Below are positions 15,408 through 23,063 of a stretch of DNA of 23,063 nt, in pieces. This DNA comes from a virus. A program made the position numbers and the translations under genes. Numbering within the stretch: the stretch's first letter is position 1; each line of letters starts with the position of its first letter. Location of the stretch: positions 1 to 23,063 of IMG/VR virus record IMGVR_UViG_3300032160_000056. The stretch is one strand, 5' to 3'. The notes beneath the pieces were generated by a model. It ran no database searches and had not been told where the DNA came from. It saw only the letters and a list, made by a program, of their open reading frames with translations.

Positions 15408-15867
15408 TCAGCCCCTTAATATTTCAGAAGAATTTGGGGATCCCCTTACTTTGAAGATAGAGGATCCTTATGATCTTATCCTATTTCGTATTAAAGACCC
15501 AAATTGTCCAGTAGCCGAAGTGGGTAGGATGATATCGGTAGAAATTGCCAAAGCTACTAGAGATTTAGCTAAACTTGCACAAGATCCAACGATGGTATGG
15601 AGAAGCAAGCTCATCATGGACCAAATAAAATCCCTACGAGAATTAAATCGACAGCTGTCCGAGACCGAAGTTCTAAGTCGGAAAGACATGTTGAACATGG
15701 ACGGACCGAAGTGCCAGTTCTTCACCCGTGAACTCGCCAAGCTGTACAAGAAAGCGTTAAAAGATGCTGGTTGTGAAGGTTCTTTGATAGAAAACGCAAT
15801 CCGTCATTTCGCGGATTTGCTGGCTGTAGACCAAGACCGAATTCGTCGTGAGTTGGAGGGAGTATAA
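15394..15867 (+). CDS. Conserved-looking phage protein, unknown function
   Basis: 157 residues. I chose ATG 15394 because GGAG lies seven bases upstream; a TTG at 15373 in the same frame lies deeper in the endonuclease gene. The product is soluble, mixed-charge and mostly helical, for example RDLAKLAQDP...LIMDQIKSLRELNRQL. It has no Cys clusters or membrane segments, and I do not recognise the family. By hand count, 15421-15480 is 37% and 15541-15600 40% G+C, whereas 15661-15720 is 50%. The half nearest the endonuclease therefore differs in composition from the far half, as expected if flanking DNA was co-converted during homing. Confidence 0.8.
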   Translation: MPTVDQPLNISEEFGDPLTLKIEDPYDLILFRIKDPNCPVAEVGRMISVEIAKATRDLAKLAQDPTMVWRSKLIMDQIKSLRELNRQLSETEVLSRKDMLNMDGPKCQFFTRELAKLYKKALKDAGCEGSLIENAIRHFADLLAVDQDRIRRELEGV

Positions 15868-15868
15868 C

Positions 15869-16600
15869 GTGAAGTTGATTGATATGAAAGGACGTCAGTG
15901 TGGCAAATGGGAGGTGCTCTCCTATGCTGGAGACGGTAATTGGAATTGTCGTTGTGAGTGTGGAACAGAACGTCCGGTTGCAGGGGTTAATCTACGCGAT
16001 GGATGGAGCCAAGATTGTGGATGCGGACGGAAGGAAACACTTCGTCAGCGTAATCAAACTAAAGTTCAAAAAGAAAAGGTTGTTCATGGCTTAACCGGGA
16101 AACCAAAATCTCCCAAACATTGCGAGAATATTTCAAAGGCAGCTAAAATTCGCAATAATCAACCTGAATACCACGCGATGCTGGTGGAAAATGGAAAGAA
16201 GGGCGCGGCTGGGTTGGTGGAAAGAAACAAGCAACGAGCGTATTCTCCCGAAGAGACTAAAGAACGCAGTTTAGAAGATTTGTTTCGTAGCTATCGTGGG
16301 GACGCGGCTCTTCGTGGTCTGACTTGGCAACTTTCTCGAGCTGATTTTGATGTTCTAGTGTTTGGATATTGCCACTATTGCGGCCAGGAGCCTCGACAAG
16401 AACGCAAATTTTTGATCAATGGGGGCATTATTTACAATGGCATTGATCGCGTAGCCAACGAGCTAGGTTACTTTTTCGCTAATTGTGTGTCTTGTTGTGG
16501 TCGTTGTAATTGGTGGAAAGGTCAACTTTCAAAGCAAGAATTTCTTGAGCATGCTAGCAAGATAGCTTCCCACGCTCAAACTATGAAAGCAGGAGCATAA
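15869..16600 (+). CDS. HNH homing endonuclease with N-terminal Cys-rich module
   Basis: 243 residues from GTG 15869, chosen for GGAGGGAG six bases upstream and its position one base after the previous stop. Residues about 8-50 are a Cys-rich module (GKWEVLSYAG...NCRCECG...DCGCGRK) of the kind found in phage endonucleases; a related one sits at the C-terminus of the GIY-YIG gene at 3087. A basic linker follows. Residues about 125-235 are the HNH nuclease: RSYRGDAALRGLTWQLS, CHYCG (Cys168/Cys171), YNGIDRV (Asn190), NCVSCCGRCNWWKG and QEFLEHASKI. The paired Cys residues should bind structural zinc. The last bases contain the SD of the 1317-residue gene. Confidence 0.93.
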   Translation: MKLIDMKGRQCGKWEVLSYAGDGNWNCRCECGTERPVAGVNLRDGWSQDCGCGRKETLRQRNQTKVQKEKVVHGLTGKPKSPKHCENISKAAKIRNNQPEYHAMLVENGKKGAAGLVERNKQRAYSPEETKERSLEDLFRSYRGDAALRGLTWQLSRADFDVLVFGYCHYCGQEPRQERKFLINGGIIYNGIDRVANELGYFFANCVSCCGRCNWWKGQLSKQEFLEHASKIASHAQTMKAGA

Positions 16601-16603
16601 AGT

Positions 16604-19600
16604 ATGGCACCCTCAGGCACCGTTGCACTCAAGTCGTTTCAATCGTTTATGGTTAGTGATTCACTGCTTCAAAGAGTCGTCGAAGCTGTCAAGGCTGGCG
16701 AGAAAGAAGCTCGCTCCACGGGCGATATCCAAACCTTCGAAGTTTTCTACAAAGGCTTCAGGCAGAATATTTCTACCGGCAGGATCATGGTCATCCCGGC
16801 CAAGGTCGCAGATTCTCGCGAAACTTTCCCCATCGCGCTCCTGTACGGCTGCTTGGTTCGCCAGTTCGGCGGCGAGGAAATGGCCGATATCCTTAACTAC
16901 AAGATTGGAGACACTGAGTTTGACGAGTACAGCAAAGCTGATCTAGCAGCCATCAAAGACAAGGTCTTCAAGAACAAGGAAGGCAAGTACGAAAGTCTCG
17001 TGATGTTCGCTCCGTCGTGGCACAACAAGCGCGAGTACATCGCCTTCAAGTTCACAAAGGACGATGAGCAACTGACCAACATGGTCCGTCACTTGGTGTT
17101 CAACGTGTACTTCGATCCCGCGTTGTCTTCAGCGTTTAACGCTCTGATGACCGATGTGGCGACCGATAAGATGGACGTCTGCAATGTCACCCCGAAGTTG
17201 AACTTCCCTGGTATCGCCGAGAATCCGCTCAAGGACTATCCGGATATGCAGAAATTGGGCGCGGGCCGGAAGAAAATCTTCTTGACCAAGAAGACCGCCG
17301 CCGCTATCGAACAGAGCATTCTGGAGCCTGCCGAGATGGATGTGATCGCGGCTCTCAACACAGCTGTAGAAAAAAGCCTGGGTAAGAAGGCTGGCGATAT
17401 GAAACAATGCCGTAAATGTAAGGAAACAAACGTACCCGACGCCCGCGTGGCCAGTCTTTGCGACAAATGTTTGAAAGAAATCCGAGAATCCGAAAAGAAA
17501 GATAAGAAAGCCTGTGGTGAGATGCCGGTCGTGGAAGTTCCCAACGTCGGGCCGGGTACGGTTTCCGCTGAAAAGGGATTGCCAGAGAAGGCTACGGAAG
17601 ATCTCGGACCGCGTGATCGCCAAGAGCCTATCGGCATCGAGCTGAACCCGGACACTACCCCGAAGGTTGTAGCTGGCGAGGGTAAAGAAGCTGCTAAGAA
17701 GACAGCTGATTATCCTTGCCCCAGTTGCTATGTGCCCGGTGCAGAAGGTCGGGATCGTTGGATAAAAATTCGTCCTGAAGGATCTGGATATCTCCCTTGT
17801 CCAAATTGCAATTATGATCCTAACAAGAAGCCTTCCAAGACCGCTGCACCCGATGCCGCTGTAGCACCGGCTCCTCAGAAGGAAGAGGTTGTGTTATACA
17901 ACCAACAGGGTGGCTCAGATAAAGAGTACCGTGTTATCATGACTCCGGCTGGTAACGATACATGGACTGTCGAGGCCTTCAATGGTCCCCGTGGCAAAGC
18001 CACCCACAAAGCCCAGAGTTTCGGTCCTCTGCGCCAGGACCAAGCCAAGAAGAAGTTTGAAGAACTCATTGCTGCGAAAACCTCTGGTGGATACACCCGT
18101 TCTCTGGAAGAACAACCGAAAGCACCCGGTTCCGATGCTCTACAACCTCTCCCCGCACGCGGCCAAGGCAGTGTCATTCAGCTCGAGAACCCCATTCAGG
18201 TTGCCCTGTACAATGGCATGTTGATTGGACAGATGTCTGACGGTATGTGGGAGAACTCCTCTCCTATGAACCACTGGCGTCCAATGGCTGAAGCAGACGT
18301 TCGTATCGGCAAGCCTGGCATGAACTTCTCTCCCCGGCGCACTTACAGTTTTGTGACTTTGATCCCATACGTTGGTGAGGAAATGCTGGACCTAGCGCGG
18401 GCGACCAAGGCATATCCCAGCGCTGATCTCGCCGATCTGAATCACGCGATTCCTTACGTTGTGGAAGCACGGACAGAAGATTTCAAGGAGGATTGGCAGA
18501 AGAAGTACGTCGAAGAGATCCTCAAGGCCACTGGCGAGACTGACATTGAACAGTTTCGCGCAAAGGTTAAAGGACAGCCATACGGCATGGGTGAACTGCG
18601 CAAGGATTTACGCGCCATCCAGAACGTGGTCAACGGCCAATATCACAAAGACAATGACATGCGTCTCAGCAGCATTAAGAAAGAAGGTAAGGATCGTAAC
18701 GAGACCATGGAGTACAAGGGGCACTCGTTCAAACTCACCACTTGGCAAGAGCGGGACCGTCTGAACATTAGTTTGACCGATGAATGCTGCGGTGGCGCGA
18801 CTGTTCTGGATCTGTGGGATGACGATGCTCGTGGTTTGGTCGAAGATGGTTTCATTGACCCACGTAACATGATCCAATCAGCTGTAGATTACGCTGATTC
18901 CTTGGGTCTTATCACCTCTCAACCAGACGAGGATCAACACCAGTTTGAAGCCTCCTCCGAAAAGAGCCGGCAGACCGCCGCGAAGCACGAAGCTATGTTG
19001 CAGAAGAACTATGGCGAACGTCGCAAGGTTGCTGAGGAAGTTCCTTCGGCGAACAGCGTTTTAGACGAGGTTCTCACCGACATGGGACAGGCACCAGAGG
19101 TTAAACTCCCCGGCCAAGACAACACCAACACGGAGCCGGAACGTCCGGTGACAACCCAGGCTGAACCTACGACTGCACCTACTCCTGAGCCGACTGATAA
19201 GCCGGAAGAGACGAAAGCCGAAACCAAGCCGGAAGATCAATTCTTTGAGAAGCAGCAATCGGAATCCGTAACGAAAGAAGCGGCGGAACATTGGAATTGG
19301 GAGGAAGGCCGCACAGCCGCTGTGCCTAAGCAGACGGTTGTTTACAGAAAGAAAAAGAAAGGCAGCACGGCTCAGAAGGTTGCTGACGTCATGGATCTTC
19401 TAGAAGGCATGGGACACTTTGGTATCGGTTCACGCTACGGCGCGGCTGTAGCCGAAGACATGGCCGGTGCCAAGAGTGAAGTGGACTTTGACAAGGCCGA
19501 AGTTTCCGGCGATGCGCGTTCCGAAGAAACAACTGCTCCGATTAAACTGGAGCAGCACGTTGGTGCGGAGAAAATGGCTGCACAACCTTTACCCCAAAAA

Positions 19601-20557
19601 GGCACTCCTGAATGGCACGAGTTGAAGATCGCTCTGGATTCTTTCAAAATGAATCCGGCCATGTTGGGCGTTATGGGAGGAACAACCATAGAACGAGCTG
19701 CCCAGACCTTGGCTCGTTACGGTTTGAAATGGGATGAAACCAAGAATAAAGCTGTGAAGGCAGCTCCGGCATCTCATCTTCACGAGCAGGCCAGTGACAA
19801 GACTAGTGCCACTTACACTGAAGAAGGCATTCTGCCCTCGGATACTTCCGAAGGCGGCAAGGCGCATTACTTTGGGGAGTCCCAAGAGTTGCCAACCCGT
19901 AAGCAGGTCGAGTGTATGGACTGCCGGCACGTTGGCCCGCCGAACCGCTTCGGGCGCTGCGAAAAGTGCCAAAGCGGAGCGATAACCGAAAAGATTCACT
20001 TGGATAAGAGTCCTTCGTCTGAGGCCAAGATGGTGGGAGCTTCTACGAAGAAATCTGACGATCAACGCAAGGACGACGTTCCGGTGACCCCGGAAGGCAA
20101 GCCGAGCGAGGATAAGAAGCAGCCAGTTTCCGACTTGGCCGATGGTCCACCCGAAGCACACGACGTACCGCCGCCTGTGGACAATAAGGTGGCTGATCTC
20201 GATCCTATGCCAACGGAATGGAATGATCCAGGCGCTGATTGGGAAGTTGTTGTAGACAACATCGGAACGGTGTATCGTGGCTTCGATGAACTAGAAGCCC
20301 AAGATGCCTACGACAATTACGTCGATCAGAGCCTTAGCGGTGTTGGAAGTGTCGGAGGATCAGTCACTATGATGCATAACGGTGAACCCGTGCAGGAGCA
20401 CAGCGAATCCACTGTTGAGGAAGAAGTAGATCCTTTGGCGAATATGCCTGGTTACCGTGAACATTCTAATTCCATGGACGCACAAATGCAAGCATTGAAC
20501 ATGGAAGACCAGGAAAATCTAGGCGAACCCGAGGGTGATATCCTAGGCGAGTTTTAA
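16604..20557 (+). CDS. Large modular protein with three C4 zinc motifs and a WGR-like module
   Basis: 1317 residues, ATG 16604, AGGAG about eight bases upstream. Residues 1-230 form an unrecognised globular domain. C4 motifs lie at Cys269/272/286/289, Cys372/375/399/402 and Cys1104/1107/1119/1122. Residues about 427-498 resemble a WGR domain: VVLYNQQGG, KEYRVIM, FNGPRG and the diagnostic-looking KKKFEELIAAKTSGGY. Further modules: about 528-680 (VALYNGMLIGQMSDGMWENS), 701-775 (FKLTTWQERDRLNISLTDE), 995-1048 (WHELKIALDSFKMNP) and 1204-1268 (DWEVVVDNIGTVYRGFDE), joined by Pro/Glu/Thr-rich linkers. It reads as several small phage domains fused on one chain. Function unknown; nucleic-acid or protein scaffolding is inferred. 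Confidence 0.85.
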   Translation: MAPSGTVALKSFQSFMVSDSLLQRVVEAVKAGEKEARSTGDIQTFEVFYKGFRQNISTGRIMVIPAKVADSRETFPIALLYGCLVRQFGGEEMADILNYKIGDTEFDEYSKADLAAIKDKVFKNKEGKYESLVMFAPSWHNKREYIAFKFTKDDEQLTNMVRHLVFNVYFDPALSSAFNALMTDVATDKMDVCNVTPKLNFPGIAENPLKDYPDMQKLGAGRKKIFLTKKTAAAIEQSILEPAEMDVIAALNTAVEKSLGKKAGDMKQCRKCKETNVPDARVASLCDKCLKEIRESEKKDKKACGEMPVVEVPNVGPGTVSAEKGLPEKATEDLGPRDRQEPIGIELNPDTTPKVVAGEGKEAAKKTADYPCPSCYVPGAEGRDRWIKIRPEGSGYLPCPNCNYDPNKKPSKTAAPDAAVAPAPQKEEVVLYNQQGGSDKEYRVIMTPAGNDTWTVEAFNGPRGKATHKAQSFGPLRQDQAKKKFEELIAAKTSGGYTRSLEEQPKAPGSDALQPLPARGQGSVIQLENPIQVALYNGMLIGQMSDGMWENSSPMNHWRPMAEADVRIGKPGMNFSPRRTYSFVTLIPYVGEEMLDLARATKAYPSADLADLNHAIPYVVEARTEDFKEDWQKKYVEEILKATGETDIEQFRAKVKGQPYGMGELRKDLRAIQNVVNGQYHKDNDMRLSSIKKEGKDRNETMEYKGHSFKLTTWQERDRLNISLTDECCGGATVLDLWDDDARGLVEDGFIDPRNMIQSAVDYADSLGLITSQPDEDQHQFEASSEKSRQTAAKHEAMLQKNYGERRKVAEEVPSANSVLDEVLTDMGQAPEVKLPGQDNTNTEPERPVTTQAEPTTAPTPEPTDKPEETKAETKPEDQFFEKQQSESVTKEAAEHWNWEEGRTAAVPKQTVVYRKKKKGSTAQKVADVMDLLEGMGHFGIGSRYGAAVAEDMAGAKSEVDFDKAEVSGDARSEETTAPIKLEQHVGAEKMAAQPLPQKGTPEWHELKIALDSFKMNPAMLGVMGGTTIERAAQTLARYGLKWDETKNKAVKAAPASHLHEQASDKTSATYTEEGILPSDTSEGGKAHYFGESQELPTRKQVECMDCRHVGPPNRFGRCEKCQSGAITEKIHLDKSPSSEAKMVGASTKKSDDQRKDDVPVTPEGKPSEDKKQPVSDLADGPPEAHDVPPPVDNKVADLDPMPTEWNDPGADWEVVVDNIGTVYRGFDELEAQDAYDNYVDQSLSGVGSVGGSVTMMHNGEPVQEHSESTVEEEVDPLANMPGYREHSNSMDAQMQALNMEDQENLGEPEGDILGEF

Positions 20558-20568
20558 GGAGAGGTTTT

Positions 20569-21366
20569 ATGGCGACGACAATTGTTCCAGCGACCGGGGC
20601 ACCCGGTTCGCCGGCAACTCCGACAACGGCAGCGAAGGCAATGACTCAGATAAACCCTGGTCCAATTCGGACATTCCTTAAGGATCATGAAACACTGCTT
20701 ATCGTCTGCATCCTAGTTGTCTTTGTTTGGTTCTCCTACGGCAAAATAGCCGACGTCATCGCAGAGCATGACAACAAAGTTCTCCAAGCGCAGAAACTTG
20801 TCACCGATGCTGATGCCAAGGCCGCTGTGCAACTTCAGGCGGTTGTGAAGCAAGACGCAGAAAATCTCGCAACTATCACCGCACAAAAGGATGCTGCTAA
20901 TGCCCAACTTGCCCAAGCGAATGCAGCGTTATCAACTGCGCTGGCAGCTCGTCAAAAGACAGATGCGACTCTCCCGCTCCCGGAGCTTGCTGCGCGTTGG
21001 CAGGTTCTTGTTCCTTCTGCAACCCCGGTGGCTACGACTTCCGGCGTCGCTGTTTCTGCTTCTGGAGCAGTGGCTACGGTAGTCGCGTTGGAACAAATCC
21101 AGCCACTGAAGGATCAACTTGCGAATGAGACGACGGCTAAAGCAAACGATGATGTGATGTTGACCGCTGCTAACAAGAGCATCACGGATTTGAATTCGCA
21201 AGTAGCCGGTGTGACCAAGCTGGATACGGATCACCAGGCTCAATGCAAGGACGAGAAGAAAGTCCTTGTGGCGCAAGCACGCAAGTCGAAACGACGTTGG
21301 TTTATCGCTGGCTATGTTGCCGGCTTCATTTCACGGCAATTGATCAAGACTGAAACAGGATTCTAA
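20569..21366 (+). CDS. Membrane-anchored coiled-coil protein, inner-membrane spanin candidate
   Basis: 265 residues, ATG 20569 with AAGGAGAGG upstream. After a Pro/Ala/Thr-rich N-terminus, one strong membrane helix spans about residues 42-58 (LLIVCILVVFVWF). A long Ala/Gln-rich coiled coil follows (about 65-130), then a Ser/Ala/Val-rich linker and a second heptad region (about 175-225). The C-terminus is basic (ARKSKRRW) and followed by an amphipathic or hydrophobic stretch (FIAGYVAGFISRQL). This order resembles Rz-like inner-membrane spanins, which help disrupt the outer membrane in Gram-negative hosts. No separate outer-membrane lipoprotein partner is visible, so this is a candidate only; a tail-associated coiled-coil protein is the alternative. 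Confidence 0.8.
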   Translation: MATTIVPATGAPGSPATPTTAAKAMTQINPGPIRTFLKDHETLLIVCILVVFVWFSYGKIADVIAEHDNKVLQAQKLVTDADAKAAVQLQAVVKQDAENLATITAQKDAANAQLAQANAALSTALAARQKTDATLPLPELAARWQVLVPSATPVATTSGVAVSASGAVATVVALEQIQPLKDQLANETTAKANDDVMLTAANKSITDLNSQVAGVTKLDTDHQAQCKDEKKVLVAQARKSKRRWFIAGYVAGFISRQLIKTETGF

Positions 21367-21376
21367 GGAGTTGTAT

Positions 21377-23063
21377 ATGGCAAATGTCGGTGGGAGTTTC
21401 TCTGATGACTTTCTGCTCACTGCACGAATAGCAGCAGTGAAAGATAGGTGGGCGAAGTTTGCAATCTGGATTCGTAAAGCCGCTATCACGGTGACCCCCG
21501 GCGTAGGCCAAATGATTATCAACATGAACGGGCGTGACTACGTTCTTCGTGGAGCGGATGCCGACAAATTCCGCAAGGAGTACGTGGCCATCCCTCGGCC
21601 CGAAATTAAAGTCAACGCACTGGTTGAGAAGTACATGAACGCTCTACAGCCGCTGAAGAAGCAGACGGTACCCATGGCACCAGGCGTGCAGGAGAAAGAG
21701 AAGCAGGAGCAGCGCGGCAAGGAGTTAGTTGACGCTGAGAATTACTGGGCCGGCAAAGGAGCACCTACACCACAAGAAGAGAAACGGTATGTGTCTAGCC
21801 TGGTAGAACACAAAGAAGAGAACAGAGGTCAGGCTCCTGAGTTTGAACCTTTGACGGCTGCAGTGACTGGTGATCCTCAAATGATCGCGGTTCTAGAGAA
21901 CGCCGGATGGCAGTTGCAAGGTGCCGGTTATATCAACTTCAATCGCCCTGGTGAGAAAATATTGGTTGGCCAGAAAGAATGGCGTCACGTCCGTGAAGAC
22001 GGCGGTATGCTAGGCAAAGGGTTCGACAAACGTTCATTGATCAAATGGTTGGACTTGTTGGGAAAAGGTGCTATGCAAGTTAGTGCCGGTGAGAAAATTG
22101 CTGCTGACCTTGACTTGGATGGTTTTCTAGAAACAGCAGGTCGTAAGACAGGAGACGAATACAACACCCGAGCGACTGCTTGGACCGGAGAAATGAGTGA
22201 CATCACCGGGGCTGAGGATACTGATCTTTCTAAGATGGGAGCAGTGGCAGAGATGGTAGAAGTTGGCGATGAAGTCCGAGTGAATCGTGGACATGGCAGC
22301 TTCTTACGAGGAACCGTCCAAAAAGTTCTCGAAGACGGCGTTGTAGTACGCAACCAGAAATTTCCCTTCTCGGCTGTTCAAACAGAGGAAGAGGTTGAGG
22401 AAGGGATCAAGCAGCATATACGCCAAGTGCGTGAGGAAAATCTTCAACCATCTCCTGAAGAAGTTAAAAAGATGCTTTCTGAGAAAGTTGATGTAGCTAA
22501 CCCTACGGGATCTTGGCAAGAACTCGCCGATTACTTGCAAGGCGTGAATTACACTCTAAGACTGGAAACATCACCAGATCTTCTTGGGCAGGCGAAATCT
22601 CATTCTTACGAAACACGGCAAGCAGAATATGCTGACTGGACGGGGGGTGAAGAACTTCCCGATGAATGTGTGACCGATCGTCCCAAACAACCCGGACGTG
22701 GTTCGGTTGGTGGTTGGAGGTTAACGTTTCCATTCACTCCAGAAGTCAAAGACCTTATTCCTATTCCTATGTATTCTAGTGTAGGAGGTCATCCATCTAG
22801 AACTCCTCAAGCTCTTTGTCCAGATGGAAAAACTGTCAGGATAGAATACACAGAAGCAATTAAAGAACTAATTAAAGCGGGTCTTCGTATGCGGTGTACG
22901 GGAACAACAAAAGAAGTGACAGTGAGGTCATCTATGAGCACAAAACAGTCATGTGACACCCAATCCAAGGTTGACGAAGAGGTAATGCTCCCGGACGCTG
23001 GGATGGTTCCCGAAGGAAGTGAAGGCTCCAAGCAACTACCGCCCGCCGCGACCGCGCTGCCTG
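21377..23063 (+). CDS. Partial large protein with SH3/KOW-like module, open at window end
   Basis: ATG 21377 (AAGGAG six bases upstream) opens a frame that stays open to the window edge, giving 562 residues without a stop. Residues about 294-338 have the pattern of a small SH3/KOW-like barrel: VEVGDEVRVNRGHGSF, RGTV, VLEDGVVVRN. Residues about 165-225 (LENAGWQLQGAGYINF, EWRHV, RSLIKWLD) resemble other small phage domains. Acidic linkers join the modules, much as in the 1317-residue protein two genes upstream. An AT-rich stretch, 22741-22860 (38-40% G+C by hand count), lies within it, and composition returns to 58% at 22981-23040. Family not recognised. Confidence 0.85.
   Translation, partial: MANVGGSFSDDFLLTARIAAVKDRWAKFAIWIRKAAITVTPGVGQMIINMNGRDYVLRGADADKFRKEYVAIPRPEIKVNALVEKYMNALQPLKKQTVPMAPGVQEKEKQEQRGKELVDAENYWAGKGAPTPQEEKRYVSSLVEHKEENRGQAPEFEPLTAAVTGDPQMIAVLENAGWQLQGAGYINFNRPGEKILVGQKEWRHVREDGGMLGKGFDKRSLIKWLDLLGKGAMQVSAGEKIAADLDLDGFLETAGRKTGDEYNTRATAWTGEMSDITGAEDTDLSKMGAVAEMVEVGDEVRVNRGHGSFLRGTVQKVLEDGVVVRNQKFPFSAVQTEEEVEEGIKQHIRQVREENLQPSPEEVKKMLSEKVDVANPTGSWQELADYLQGVNYTLRLETSPDLLGQAKSHSYETRQAEYADWTGGEELPDECVTDRPKQPGRGSVGGWRLTFPFTPEVKDLIPIPMYSSVGGHPSRTPQALCPDGKTVRIEYTEAIKELIKAGLRMRCTGTTKEVTVRSSMSTKQSCDTQSKVDEEVMLPDAGMVPEGSEGSKQLPPAATALP

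Noticed and set aside
19589-20161. Minus-strand open frame of 190 residues
   Set aside because: Shadow of the 1317-residue gene; it covers the third C4 motif of that gene on the other strand.

Overview
The window looks like part of a double-stranded DNA tailed phage, probably a large one. Genes are tightly packed with short gaps, stop/start overlaps and strong Shine-Dalgarno (SD) sequences. Most conserved-looking proteins have no metabolic signature. There is a NusG-like transcription factor, a spanin-like membrane/coiled-coil protein, beta-rich virion-like proteins and a very high load of homing endonucleases. The host cannot be read from the sequence. There is no tRNA, rRNA, CRISPR array, insertion sequence or integrase.

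Layout. 3-1425 (+): the end of an unknown gene, then a helical zinc-ribbon protein. 1625-4756 (+): a GIY-YIG gene, a protein with two possible helix-turn-helix repeats, then two overlapping GIY-YIG genes. 4737-7004 (+): a NusG-like NGN/KOW protein interrupted by a complete 373-residue intein with a LAGLIDADG endonuclease. 7101-11745: a mostly minus-strand block with two putative virion proteins, a small two-helix membrane protein and two GIY-YIG genes; a plus-strand HNH + T5orf172 endonuclease pair (8013-9195) lies inside it, antisense to its neighbours. 11852-16600 (+): three conserved phage-type proteins alternating with two GIY-YIG genes and an HNH gene. 16604-23063 (+): a 1317-residue modular protein with three C4 zinc motifs and a WGR-like module, a spanin-like protein, and a large gene that runs off the window.

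Eleven endonuclease units (seven GIY-YIG, one T5orf172/GIY-YIG-like, two HNH, one LAGLIDADG in the intein) occupy 8154 of 23063 bases, about 35%. They sit at gene borders, and several carry the SD and start codon of the next gene in their own 3' end, so they appear to be built into the operon. Hand counts show AT-rich stretches extending from some endonuclease genes into neighbouring genes, as co-conversion during homing would produce.

The most striking single signal is an 86-bp perfectly identical inverted repeat between two otherwise diverged GIY-YIG genes on opposite strands (3301-3386 and 9974-10059). It points to recent gene conversion and could allow inversion of the 6.6 kb between. Second is the apparently intact intein in the C-terminal extension of a phage NusG-like protein.
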